From contig NZ_AP024237.1 in assembly GCF_016592155.1 (NCBI RefSeq), positions 4,588,001 through 4,652,000 on the forward strand: a stretch of 64,000 bases of DNA. The letters are read 5' to 3'. Under the pieces are notes generated by a model. That model was not told where the DNA came from and ran no database searches. It saw nothing but the letters and a program-made list of their open reading frames with translations. Of the stretch, positions 17,695-26,576 are shown one piece after another (the first letter of the stretch is position 1; each line of letters begins with the position of its first letter). The DNA is from Mycobacterium heckeshornense (GTDB lineage Bacteria; Actinomycetota; Actinomycetes; Mycobacteriales; Mycobacteriaceae). Both the position numbers and the translations under genes were made by a program.

Positions 17695-18228
17695 GTGTGG
17701 ATCCTGCCAGGCAGAGCTGCTGGCACCGCGGTGCTGATCGGCCTTGCACTCAGTGGGTGTGCTAACGCCGTGTCGAACCCCATTTCCCCGCAGCAGGCCC
17801 GCTCCCAAGTCGTCGACGCTGCGCGAGACATTGTCACTACACTCAGTGCCGAGGTGACTGAAGCGACGTTCAGCTATGAATCGTGCAACGATCAGGGAGA
17901 CCCCCCCTTCCGGGGGGTAGCGAAAGTGTCATTTTGGGTACCCGGCGTACCGCATAATCAGTCAGCCGACCCACAGGCGGTGATCGGGCCGCTAGTCCGC
18001 AATGGCTGGAGTACCAACTCCGATTTCACATCTCATGCTCCAACATTGCGCAAAGGCAAAGTCAACGTCATCCTCACCGTGCTACCGGCGCACTTCCCTG
18101 CGGGAGTCGAACGCAAAAGCCACGCGTGGGTCGATGTCAACGGCGAATGCCGCGACATGTTCGACCACCGCACTGACGACTCGATACTCCCAGTCGATAT
18201 CAAAGCCGAACTCCTCCAACCGCGGTAA
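17695..18228 (+). CDS. LppA-like lipoprotein, divergent member (copy 2)
   Basis: 177 residues with signal peptide and a perfect lipobox LSGC at residue ~22. The core YESCNDQGDPPFRG and VNGECRDMFDH mark it as a relative of the two lipoproteins at 14771 and 18243, but the rest is clearly diverged. AAAGGAAG lies eight bases before the GTG start at 17695, which decides the start. It is placed directly behind the broken hydrolase gene, as expected for the lipoprotein partner of that effector. Confidence 0.8.
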   Translation: MWILPGRAAGTAVLIGLALSGCANAVSNPISPQQARSQVVDAARDIVTTLSAEVTEATFSYESCNDQGDPPFRGVAKVSFWVPGVPHNQSADPQAVIGPLVRNGWSTNSDFTSHAPTLRKGKVNVILTVLPAHFPAGVERKSHAWVDVNGECRDMFDHRTDDSILPVDIKAELLQPR

Positions 18229-18242
18229 CGGATGACAGCCGC

Positions 18243-18827
18243 ATGAGCGTCCCTAATAACCGTCGAAGCCGATCGTGGTCTTTAGTACTCGTTCTGGTGG
18301 CGTGGGGCCTGCCGCTGGTGATAGGAGGATGTTCGGCGATGTTTGGCCACCGACATGACATCGACCACCCAGCCAATCCCCTGTCGGACCAACAAGCCAC
18401 GGCTCAGGTGATCGATCCCGCCAAGCAGATTGTGAAAATAAGTGGGCTGCAGGATCCGACGGGACACTTCGACTGGGAATCATGCAATGACCAAGGAGAT
18501 CCGCCTTACCGCGGACTTGTGACGATCGGATTCAAGTGGCCTATGGAAGATTCCAAGGGCTACCCGACCGAGGTCGACCCCGATATGTACTTCGACAAGC
18601 TGGCCACGACGATGGCCGCCTACGGGTGGAACAACGGTCCGCCGCCTGATTGGCATTCATACGGACGAGTGATCAACAAAGACGGCGTGGTGGCGGTCAT
18701 GAACCAGGACGCAGCCAACGGTGAAGGCACCATCCAAGTCTCCGGTGAGTGCCGCAACATGACCAAGCATCGCGAGAACGGCACGGTGATGGGCTTCGAG
18801 ATCACCGGCCAACTTCGTCAAGCCTGA
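18243..18827 (+). CDS. LppA-like lipoprotein (copy 3)
   Basis: 194 residues, very similar to the 14771 lipoprotein (same lipobox VIGGC and SAMFGHRHDIDHPANPL stretch), with changes concentrated in two short segments. It starts 14 bases after the copy 2 stop. Its last 82 bases form the left end of the 1.95-kb duplicated block, and a cut-off copy of those bases reappears at 24630-24711. It stands in front of a TNT gene rather than behind a hydrolase gene, which shows that effector and lipoprotein modules have been shuffled. Confidence 0.8.
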   Translation: MSVPNNRRSRSWSLVLVLVAWGLPLVIGGCSAMFGHRHDIDHPANPLSDQQATAQVIDPAKQIVKISGLQDPTGHFDWESCNDQGDPPYRGLVTIGFKWPMEDSKGYPTEVDPDMYFDKLATTMAAYGWNNGPPPDWHSYGRVINKDGVVAVMNQDAANGEGTIQVSGECRNMTKHRENGTVMGFEITGQLRQA

Positions 18828-20691
18828 ACTCCCGGTCGGCATGCCTGCGAGGGATCTGGACATTGGATCGGTAGGTGCAGCTACAACATATAGATCTCGG
18901 AAAACTCATCGCGGCGGCTGGCGGTGATCCCTGGCACGTCAATGCCAGCATTCAAAGTGGACGACCGGCCCAGATCGCCGAGCTGGGGCAAGCGTTTCAT
19001 AGTGCCGGTCAGTGCACCGCCGAGGCCGACAACGCGTTTGTTGAGGCGTATCGCCGGTTCGAGGTGTCGTGGAACCGGGAGAACGGGGAGCACCCGATCA
19101 ATGACTCCGCCGAAGTGCAGCGCACCATCCGATCACTGCGGGGCAAGTGGCCCAACTGCCCAAGATCGCCGTCGACCTGGAAAATATCGCCGCCACCCTC
19201 GCCGAAGCCCAACGTAGCTGCGCCACGCTGATCTCCACACTGGAGACGCAACTAACAGACATCGACCAAAAGATCGGCGCAGCGGAAGATCTCGAAACAA
19301 CCAGCCACCTGTCCGCCGCGGATAAGGAGGCGGTTGATCAACTCATCGCGAGCCTCGAACACACCGCAATTGACGACACGAAATCCACACTGGCCCAACT
19401 GCAGTCGATCCGGGCCGGCTACTCGGACTATCTACAGAAGTCGCTGGCCAGCCTGCGCACCGATGGATACGACCCGGATGCGATCCACGGTGTGGATGCC
19501 GAACAGCCCAAAGATCCAGTCCCCGGAGATATTCCACCGTCTGGACTGGAGACCACCAAGCTGGCCGATATCAAACGGCTCACCAATCAGGCTGTGCTGG
19601 ATCAGATGGCCAAAGTGCGCGCAGCACAAAAGGCCATCGACGATGCCGCCGCCACGGCTTACACCACAGGCCAAGGATCCCCGGAGGGACAAGCCGCGCT
19701 TGCGCGTCTGCCCCAACTCACAAAGAACCTCGCCGACGCGCTCATCGATTTGGGCAAACTGCCCGACTACAGCAACATCGATCCCAGCACCCTGCGCAGC
19801 AGCCCCGATGGCCGTTTCATCTTTGGCTACACCGTCGACGGGCAACCCGTGCAGGTCACCGGTCAGCTTAAGAATGGCACCGGCGAGATTTTCGATCAGC
19901 GCACGCAGACGTACTACACGTTCACAAACGGCAAACTCACCGGCATTCGCACGCTCGATGAGGGCCGCGCCATCCCCGACGACCAACTACTGCAAAACGC
20001 CTTCGTCACCGCCGTAGGTGCTGGCCCCACCCTTGTGGCCGGCAAAGCCGGCGCCGAGGCCGCCTGGCAAGGCCTCAAGGCACTATTCACCCGTGAAGGT
20101 CGCGCCGCCGACGCAGCCGAGTCCCGCGCCCACGCCGTCGCCCAAAGTCTCACCACCGACCACCCGCTTCACTTTTCGCCCACCACAAATTCAGAGCACC
20201 CGACCCCGTTAACCGCGAGCGAACATCCAGCAGGGCCAACCGCGCACGAGCCAGCGCAGCCCGGCGGCGGCCCGCACACCGCGCCTATACCGGGCAGCGA
20301 GGTGCCGCACCCGTTGCCCTCCGATTCGCCGCTGTTTCACGGATATCACCCGATCGAACCCGGCCCGGAATTCACCAGAGCCGACGGCAGCCTCATCTAC
20401 CCCGACGACAGCCTGCCCAGCAAGCCCTACGCCATACCCAGTACCGTCATCCCCGACGCGCACCTGCCTGCAGGCACCGAGCTTGGCCGCTTCGGCTACC
20501 CCGGCGGCTCTTACCTAGCCCCCGAAGGAACCCCCTTCGCACAACTCTCCCTCCCCGGAAAGCGCCGCCAAACCGTATTACCGATACGTCGTCAACGACC
20601 CCACAGCACTCCCACCCGGCTGGCACATCGAACAATCCCAAGCAGCCCCATGGTTTCATCAACCCGGCGGCGGCACACAATACCGAATTAT
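18746..20691 (+). repeat. 1.95-kb direct repeat, left copy
   Basis: This block equals 24630-26576 base for base wherever I compared it, except for one C in a homopolymer (C4 at 20553-20556 here, C5 at 26437-26441 there). It spans the end of a lipoprotein gene and the TNT-type effector gene almost to its end. The breakpoints are sharp: at 18746 the left copy continues a full lipoprotein gene and the right copy does not; at 20691 the toxin ends diverge. The two copies lie 5.88 kb apart in the same orientation. Confidence 0.93.
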
Positions 20692-20764
20692 CGCACCGCC
20701 CGGAGAGGAGGCGTCCGTGGAGGCACTCGTCGACTGCGGATATCTAAGGAGAATAGTCGGCTAA
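18875..20764 (+). pseudogene. TNT-type toxin gene, copy 1, with two apparent frameshifts
   Basis: Shared effector N-domain (GTG start at 18875), a central helical region, a Pro/His-rich linker, and a C-terminal TNT domain, the NAD+ glycohydrolase fold of M. tuberculosis CpnT. Frame breaks: G4 at 19140-19143, where the paralogue at 12838 implies one more base, and C4 at 20553-20556, where the TNT frame would need three or six Cs. Read across both, the protein is about 630 residues and shows [20 protein letters not shown], then [16 protein letters not shown] and GGGTQY, whose Gln corresponds to the catalytic Gln of TNT. As written, the frame leaves TNT before that Gln and runs into the immunity gene frame. 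The natural stop TAA (20762-20764) overlaps the immunity ATG. Confidence 0.82.
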
Positions 20765-21246
20765 TGGTAGATTTCTCTCGCTTATCAACAAACTGGGTTG
20801 AATGGTCTAATATGGCGCAGCTCGCGGATATAGCTGTGTTGACGAATTGCGATGACTGCGAAATTCTGTTCAGCTCCAACGACTATTCGGTACACTTGCA
20901 CAGAGAAAACTCCTGGTGGGTTATAGATACGGTTGATGACCGCGGGAAACGCTACAATGACGTTGCTAAGTTCTCTACCTTTGATTTGGCAGAAAAATAC
21001 TTGATATGGCGTTGGGGAAATACAGCGCGGAGCGCGATCGGCAGAGAGAGTCTGGGTCCTCCACTTTACAAGTCCGGCTACAATCCGAAGGTAATTGTAG
21101 CGCCGACCGATAGCGAATGGAGTGTAGAGCTAAAATCATCTGCTGGAAGCGCAATCCTATCCGAGCCTTACTCTAGGATCTTTAGTCATCTGATGTCGAA
21201 GTCAGTGGATGAGATTGAGCGGATGGTCAGGGAGGGGATCGCCTAG
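20764..21246 (+). CDS. IFT-like immunity protein for the TNT toxin (copy 1)
   Basis: 160 residues. The recognisable core is [13 protein letters not shown]...[17 protein letters not shown], typical of the Imm61/IFT group whose M. tuberculosis member (Rv3902c) blocks TNT. The ATG at 20764 shares a base with the toxin stop, and AAGGAGA lies upstream inside the toxin end, so toxin and antidote are coupled. Base composition is clearly lower in GC than the flanks. Compared with the second copy (26646), the N-terminus and the last 20 residues are conserved but the middle differs, which fits specificity drift. In the sequence as given this frame is also open to the toxin frame upstream. Confidence 0.8.
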   Translation: MVDFSRLSTNWVEWSNMAQLADIAVLTNCDDCEILFSSNDYSVHLHRENSWWVIDTVDDRGKRYNDVAKFSTFDLAEKYLIWRWGNTARSAIGRESLGPPLYKSGYNPKVIVAPTDSEWSVELKSSAGSAILSEPYSRIFSHLMSKSVDEIERMVREGIA

Positions 21247-21471
21247 CTTAACACTTGCTCGTCCATGCCTCGCGGCCGGACCTTTAAAGACTTATACAAG
21301 CAGGGATCTGCTTCTGAAGTTGCGGTTTTGCGCGTGTGCGATGCGCATATCAAGATATGCCTGCATGAGGCTTGTTCCGTTCTGGTTTGGAGGTATCGCT
21401 ACGATCTTAAGTCACCTAATGTCGAAATCTACGATGAGATCGAGCAGATTGTGCGCGAAGGTATCACGTAA
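21247..21471 (+). pseudogene. Remnant of another IFT-like immunity gene
   Basis: The frame 21265-21471 contains HIKICLHEAC and ends DEIEQIVREGIT, which align with YKICLRNDC and NEIEQMVRED of the 26646 immunity protein. Between them the matching ILSHLMSKS block lies in another frame, so the remnant carries at least two compensating shifts. No toxin gene precedes it. It is the sort of orphan antidote relic left after toxin replacement. Confidence 0.65.
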
Positions 21472-21547
21472 GCCAGGTCCAGGCTTGCCCAAATTCAATG
21501 GCAACATTCCGGCTCTAGCACGATCGAGCTGCACTCTTGCGCCTTAC

Positions 21548-21591
21548 CGATGCTGAATACCGGAATCGGCAGCGAGCGTTACCATAGCTTC
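21548..21591 (+). promoter_or_regulatory. Leaderless promoter conserved before three paralogous membrane genes
   Basis: The -10 box TACCAT at 21580-21585 is followed by exactly six bases and then the ATG at 21592, the spacing expected if transcription starts on the A of ATG. The same arrangement and a similar ~35-bp upstream block (GAATACCGGAATCGG) occur before 22282 (TACCAT at 22270-22275) and 27442 (TACCAT at 27430-27435). Confidence 0.6.
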
Positions 21592-22191
21592 ATGCCCGAT
21601 ACGCCGCCCTCCTCTGGAGTCCCCCCAGGATACAGTAATCCTGGCCTTTCGGCTCCGACAACCGCATCTCCCTGGTGGGTCCCCCCGCCACCGATGTCGT
21701 TTCGCAGTCCCTCACGCTGGCCAAGCTTCGCCGCCCTAGCGATCGCGATTATCGGCCTAGGGGTGGGGATTACTGGATGGTTCCGACCACTGCCGCACGA
21801 GGTTCACGAGCAGGCCCCGACCGCACCCGCGTACAGCGATCAACAAATCGCGAACGCGAAAACGAATATATGTGCTGCTTACCACATTTCGAAAAATGAG
21901 GTGTTTGTTAACACGCACCGGTCGAACCCAGTAGAAGGCGACGAGATCGGCGCGCTAGCCGTTGCTGCCAACGGTCGACTCGCACTCTATGCCGGGGGCG
22001 ATTACCTGCTAAAGCGTTTGGCGACAGAGCCCGCAACGCCGTCAAACTTGGTGGACGCGGTCAAAGCCCTTGCCAACTTGTATGAGGAAGCCGGAATCCG
22101 CACCCTTAATTACGAGCCAAATTCAGCTCTTGACCCGCTTCGCCATGAGATTGACACAGACATAGCTAAGATCGATGGGCTGTGCAAATGA
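21592..22191 (+). CDS. Single-span membrane protein, Rv3901c-position paralogue A
   Basis: 199 residues: a Pro-rich cytosolic start (MPDTPPSSGVPPGYSNPG), one helix (FAALAIAIIGLGVGITGWF) and an exterior domain of ~125 residues. The exterior domain has a conserved Cys near its start (NICAAY), the block RLALYAGGDYLL.RL, and a penultimate-region Cys (DGLCK end), so a disulfide is plausible. The start at 21592 follows the leaderless promoter; an earlier start at 21550 would lie upstream of the -10 box. In the M. tuberculosis cpnT locus a small membrane gene (Rv3901c) also follows the immunity gene. Function unknown; a role in toxin export or anchoring is inference. Confidence 0.78.
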   Translation: MPDTPPSSGVPPGYSNPGLSAPTTASPWWVPPPPMSFRSPSRWPSFAALAIAIIGLGVGITGWFRPLPHEVHEQAPTAPAYSDQQIANAKTNICAAYHISKNEVFVNTHRSNPVEGDEIGALAVAANGRLALYAGGDYLLKRLATEPATPSNLVDAVKALANLYEEAGIRTLNYEPNSALDPLRHEIDTDIAKIDGLCK

Positions 22192-22262
22192 GCAGTTTAG
22201 GTCCGCCAGATTGGCGAGAAATCCTTGTAGGTCACCCTGAAGCTGAATACCGGAATCGGTGA
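22188..22262 (+). pseudogene. Stub of an Rv3899c-like gene start (stub 1)
   Basis: A 24-codon frame overlapping the upstream stop by four bases (ATGA) reads MSSLGPPDWREILVGHPEAE and stops. It matches the first residues of the large gene at 28035 (NVDWTEILVGHQRP), which likewise overlaps a paralogous membrane gene. It is the leftover 5' end of a copy that was cut by recombination into the promoter region of the next membrane gene. Confidence 0.65.
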
Positions 22263-22510
22263 TCAGCGATACCATGGCGCCGTGCCGGATACGCCTCCCG
22301 CTGGGCTTCCACCCGCATCAGGAGTGCCAGCCCACCTAGCTCCCTCCGCTGCGTGGGGTCCCCCGCCGACGATGGTGTTTAGCAGGCCGCCACGCTGGCC
22401 AACTGTCGCTACCTTCGTGATCGCGCTGATTGGTGTAGCGGTTGGCGTAGTGGGGTGGTTACGTCCGACGCCGCAGAACAGTCCACCGCCGACCCCGCCA
22501 GCGCCTACCT

Positions 22511-22562
22511 TCACTGAAAAAGAAGTCACCGACGCGAAGGCGGATGTTTGCGGCGCTTATAA
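22511..22562 (+). repeat. 52-bp target site duplication, left copy
   Basis: Identical to 24209-24260. It begins TCACTGAAAAAGAAG and ends GCGGCGCTTATAA, and it is coding sequence of the interrupted membrane gene. Such long duplications are known for IS1634 and IS1549 relatives. Confidence 0.92.
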
Positions 22563-24208
22563 CCTGACTTGGGCCACTTTTGGAGGATCGGGGTGGTTGC
22601 GAGTCGCTGAGCTGGGGTTTTCGGTCGCGGCGGGTCGGAAGGTCTGCACTAATTGAAGTTCTTTAGTGTGCGCTGGTGGCGTATGTGCGCACGGTGAAGA
22701 CGGCCTCGGGAGCAACCGCGGTGCAGATCGTGTGGTCTTCGCGGCGGGGATCGCGCCAGATTGAGCACCTCGGCTCGGCGCACAGTGAGGCCCAGCTGGA
22801 GGCGCTCAAGGCGGCTGCGGCTCAGCGCGTGGCTGCCGGTCAGCAGAGCCTGGACTTGGGACTCGAGCAGGCCGCTGCCGGCGGTGGCCGGCCGCTGGAG
22901 ATCGTGGCCTCCTGTTCTGAGCACCTGTGGGAGGCGTTGTGTCATGCCTATCGGGTGCTGGGCTTTGATGCCGCCACCGATGGAGATGAGGTGTTTCGGG
23001 ACCTGGTGGGCGCCCGAATCATCGAACCGACCAGCAAGGTCGATGCGCTGCGGGTGCTTTCGGAGACCGGGGTGGATTCGCCGGCCTATCGGACGGTGAA
23101 GCGGCGGCTGCCGATTTTCGCCAAACCCGAATTCCGGCAGGCACTTTCGGCTGCATGTGCAGCGCACGCTGCGTTGGGTCCGGCCAGCCTGGTGCTTTAC
23201 GACGTGAGCACCCTGCACTTTGAAACCGATGCCGTTGATGGGTTTCGCGAGCCCGGGTTTTCCAAGGAACGTCGACTCGATCCACAGATCACCCTGGGTT
23301 TGTTGACCGATGCGACTGGGTTCCCGCTGACAGTGGCTGCCTTCGAGGGCAACAAGGCCGAGACCGCGACCATGTTGCCGGTGATCAACGCGTTCAAGAC
23401 CGCCCACCGCTTGAGCGAGGTCACCGTGGTCGCTGATGCCGGGATGATCTCTGAAGCCAACCAGATCGCCCTGCAGGCCGCGGGGTTGTCGTTCATTCTG
23501 GGAACCCGGATCTCATTGCTGCCCAACGTGATCGCCGAATGGCGCGCCAAGCACCCGGACGAGGTCATCCCGGACGGGTTGGTGTTAACCCAGCCGTGGC
23601 CGGCCACCTCAGCGGAGAAAGCCCGCGGTATCCCGGATCGGGTCATCTACTACCAGTACCGACATGACCGGGCCCGGCGCACCCTGCGCGGCATCGACGA
23701 GCAGATCGCCAAGGCCCAGCGCGCCGTGGATGGGCATGCCCCGGTCAAGCGCAACCGCTACATCCAACTCAGCGGTGCGACCAAATCGGTCAACCGCGCC
23801 TTGGAGGCCAAGACCCGTGCGCTGGCGGCTGGAAGGGCTACACCACCAACTTGGTCGAACAACCCGCGCAGTTCGTCATCGACGCCTACCACCAGCTGTG
23901 GCGCATCGAGAAGGCCTTCCGAATGTCCAAGCATGACCTTCAAGCTCGCCCGATCTACCACCGCACTCGCGACTCGATCGAGGCGCACCTCAGCGTCGTG
24001 TTCGCCGCCATGGCTGTATCGCACTGGATCGAACGCCAAACCGGCTGGAGCATCAAGAAATTCGTCCGCACCGCACGCCGCTACCGCACCGTGCAGATTC
24101 GCGCCGGACGACAAATCCTCACCGCCGCCGACGCCCTACCCGACGACCTCGCCGAAGCACTCGCCAAGATCCGCACCGACGGTGCGCACTAATTTGGCCC
24201 AAGTCGGG
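22563..24208 (+). mobile_element. IS1634-type (IS1549-like) insertion sequence with long target duplication
   Basis: 1646 bp. The ends are imperfect inverted repeats: CCTGACTTGGGCCA on the left and its complement with one mismatch (CCCGACTTGGGCCA) on the right. It carries one transposase gene reading in the same direction as the host gene. It is flanked by a 52-bp direct repeat of host sequence, far longer than the duplications of most IS families. Boundaries are fixed to a few bases by the repeat and by the restored host frame. Confidence 0.9.
22676..24192 (+). pseudogene. IS1634-type DDE transposase with one frame change
   Basis: GTG start at 22676. The first ~380 codons show the family traits: LVLYDVSTLHFETD with the first catalytic Asp, VVADAGMISEAN with the second, and the segment VIYYQYRHDRARRTLRG. 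At about 23825 the frame must drop back by one base (or a base is missing) to continue as GWKGYTTNLVEQPAQFVIDA and FRMSKHDLQARPIYH, which holds the final Glu/Lys region, to the stop at 24192. The site is not a classic slippery heptamer or a long homopolymer. It may be an inactivating deletion or a base-calling error. Confidence 0.82.
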
Positions 24209-24260
24209 TCACTGAAAAAGAAGTCACCGACGCGAAGGCGGATGTTTGCGGCGCTTATAA
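24209..24260 (+). repeat. 52-bp target site duplication, right copy
   Basis: Exact copy of 22511-22562 on the other side of the IS1634-type element. The host reading frame resumes from this copy. Confidence 0.92.
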
Positions 24261-24557
24261 GACAGTGGCCGACGCAGTGAGATTAAACACCCACCGCCCC
24301 AAACCCGACGACGAAACCGGCTCACTGGCAGCAGTTGCGAACGGACGTCTCGCTCTCTACGCCGGTGGTGATTACCTCCTGGACCAGCTCGCGGCAGAGC
24401 CCGCAACTCCCGCTGACTTAGCGACTGCAGTTCAGGCACTCGCGAGAACGCTGAAGAAGTTCGGCATCGTAGCCCTCGCCGATGCGCCCGATTCCGTTCA
24501 AGATCCGCTCCGCCGAGATCTCGACTCAGATGTGGGAACAATAGATCGGTTATGCAA

Positions 24558-24632
24558 ATGAACGCTTCAACATCTGGTGATTGGTCGGAAATTCTGGTAG
24601 GCCATCAGCGACCGAGAGGTCTGGACATCTGA
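24558..24632 (+). pseudogene. Stub of an Rv3899c-like gene start (stub 2), cut by the duplication
   Basis: ATG at 24558 overlaps the stop of paralogue B (ATGA). It reads MNASTSGDWSEILVGHQRPR and then meets the left border of the right-hand 1.95-kb repeat at 24630, where a TGA arises. The match to the start of the 28035 gene (DWTEILVGHQRPRGL) is close. This shows that the duplication landed inside the 5' end of a former Rv3899c-like gene. Confidence 0.75.
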
Positions 24633-26576
24633 GTGCCGCAACATGACCAAGCATCGCGAGAACGGCACGGTGATGGGCTTCGAGATCACCGGCCAACTTC
24701 GTCAAGCCTGAACTCCCGGTCGGCATGCCTGCGAGGGATCTGGACATTGGATCGGTAGGTGCAGCTACAACATATAGATCTCGGAAAACTCATCGCGGCG
24801 GCTGGCGGTGATCCCTGGCACGTCAATGCCAGCATTCAAAGTGGACGACCGGCCCAGATCGCCGAGCTGGGGCAAGCGTTTCATAGTGCCGGTCAGTGCA
24901 CCGCCGAGGCCGACAACGCGTTTGTTGAGGCGTATCGCCGGTTCGAGGTGTCGTGGAACCGGGAGAACGGGGAGCACCCGATCAATGACTCCGCCGAAGT
25001 GCAGCGCACCATCCGATCACTGCGGGGCAAGTGGCCCAACTGCCCAAGATCGCCGTCGACCTGGAAAATATCGCCGCCACCCTCGCCGAAGCCCAACGTA
25101 GCTGCGCCACGCTGATCTCCACACTGGAGACGCAACTAACAGACATCGACCAAAAGATCGGCGCAGCGGAAGATCTCGAAACAACCAGCCACCTGTCCGC
25201 CGCGGATAAGGAGGCGGTTGATCAACTCATCGCGAGCCTCGAACACACCGCAATTGACGACACGAAATCCACACTGGCCCAACTGCAGTCGATCCGGGCC
25301 GGCTACTCGGACTATCTACAGAAGTCGCTGGCCAGCCTGCGCACCGATGGATACGACCCGGATGCGATCCACGGTGTGGATGCCGAACAGCCCAAAGATC
25401 CAGTCCCCGGAGATATTCCACCGTCTGGACTGGAGACCACCAAGCTGGCCGATATCAAACGGCTCACCAATCAGGCTGTGCTGGATCAGATGGCCAAAGT
25501 GCGCGCAGCACAAAAGGCCATCGACGATGCCGCCGCCACGGCTTACACCACAGGCCAAGGATCCCCGGAGGGACAAGCCGCGCTTGCGCGTCTGCCCCAA
25601 CTCACAAAGAACCTCGCCGACGCGCTCATCGATTTGGGCAAACTGCCCGACTACAGCAACATCGATCCCAGCACCCTGCGCAGCAGCCCCGATGGCCGTT
25701 TCATCTTTGGCTACACCGTCGACGGGCAACCCGTGCAGGTCACCGGTCAGCTTAAGAATGGCACCGGCGAGATTTTCGATCAGCGCACGCAGACGTACTA
25801 CACGTTCACAAACGGCAAACTCACCGGCATTCGCACGCTCGATGAGGGCCGCGCCATCCCCGACGACCAACTACTGCAAAACGCCTTCGTCACCGCCGTA
25901 GGTGCTGGCCCCACCCTTGTGGCCGGCAAAGCCGGCGCCGAGGCCGCCTGGCAAGGCCTCAAGGCACTATTCACCCGTGAAGGTCGCGCCGCCGACGCAG
26001 CCGAGTCCCGCGCCCACGCCGTCGCCCAAAGTCTCACCACCGACCACCCGCTTCACTTTTCGCCCACCACAAATTCAGAGCACCCGACCCCGTTAACCGC
26101 GAGCGAACATCCAGCAGGGCCAACCGCGCACGAGCCAGCGCAGCCCGGCGGCGGCCCGCACACCGCGCCTATACCGGGCAGCGAGGTGCCGCACCCGTTG
26201 CCCTCCGATTCGCCGCTGTTTCACGGATATCACCCGATCGAACCCGGCCCGGAATTCACCAGAGCCGACGGCAGCCTCATCTACCCCGACGACAGCCTGC
26301 CCAGCAAGCCCTACGCCATACCCAGTACCGTCATCCCCGACGCGCACCTGCCTGCAGGCACCGAGCTTGGCCGCTTCGGCTACCCCGGCGGCTCTTACCT
26401 AGCCCCCGAAGGAACCCCCTTCGCACAACTCTCCCTCCCCCGGAAAGCGCCGCCAAACCGTATTACCGATACGTCGTCAACGACCCCACAGCACTCCCAC
26501 CCGGCTGGCACATCGAACAATCCCAAGCAGCCCCATGGTTTCATCAACCCGGCGGCGGCACACAATACCGAATTAT
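24630..26576 (+). repeat. 1.95-kb direct repeat, right copy
   Basis: Second copy of 18746-20691, longer by one C. It begins with the orphan 3' end of a lipoprotein gene and carries the second TNT gene. The right border is where GAATTAT continues as TGATGAA instead of CGCACCG. Confidence 0.93.
24632..24711 (+). pseudogene. Orphan 3' end of an LppA-like lipoprotein gene
   Basis: These bases encode GECRNMTKHRENGTVMGFEI and the rest of the lipoprotein C-terminus up to TGA at 24709-24711, identical to the end of the 18243 gene. There is no start or signal peptide. It is a by-product of the block duplication. Confidence 0.85.

Larger units (their letters stand above)
22282..24561 (+). pseudogene. 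Single-span membrane protein paralogue B, interrupted by an IS element
   Basis: GTG start at 22282 behind a leaderless -10. The 5' part gives the proline-rich start and helix (ATFVIALIGVAVGVVGWL) and reaches DAKADVCGAY, where the insertion begins. After the element and a 52-bp duplicated target, the frame resumes as KTVADAVRLNTHRPKPDDET and runs to LCK-TGA at 24559-24561. Removing the element and one target copy restores a complete protein related to paralogues A and C. No other damage is seen, so the insertion looks recent. Confidence 0.87.

Noticed and set aside
19147..21246. A 699-codon frame that could be annotated as one toxin-immunity fusion protein
   Set aside because: The junction exists only because the C tract is out of register; both halves have natural overlapping stop and start codons, so separate genes are the better model.
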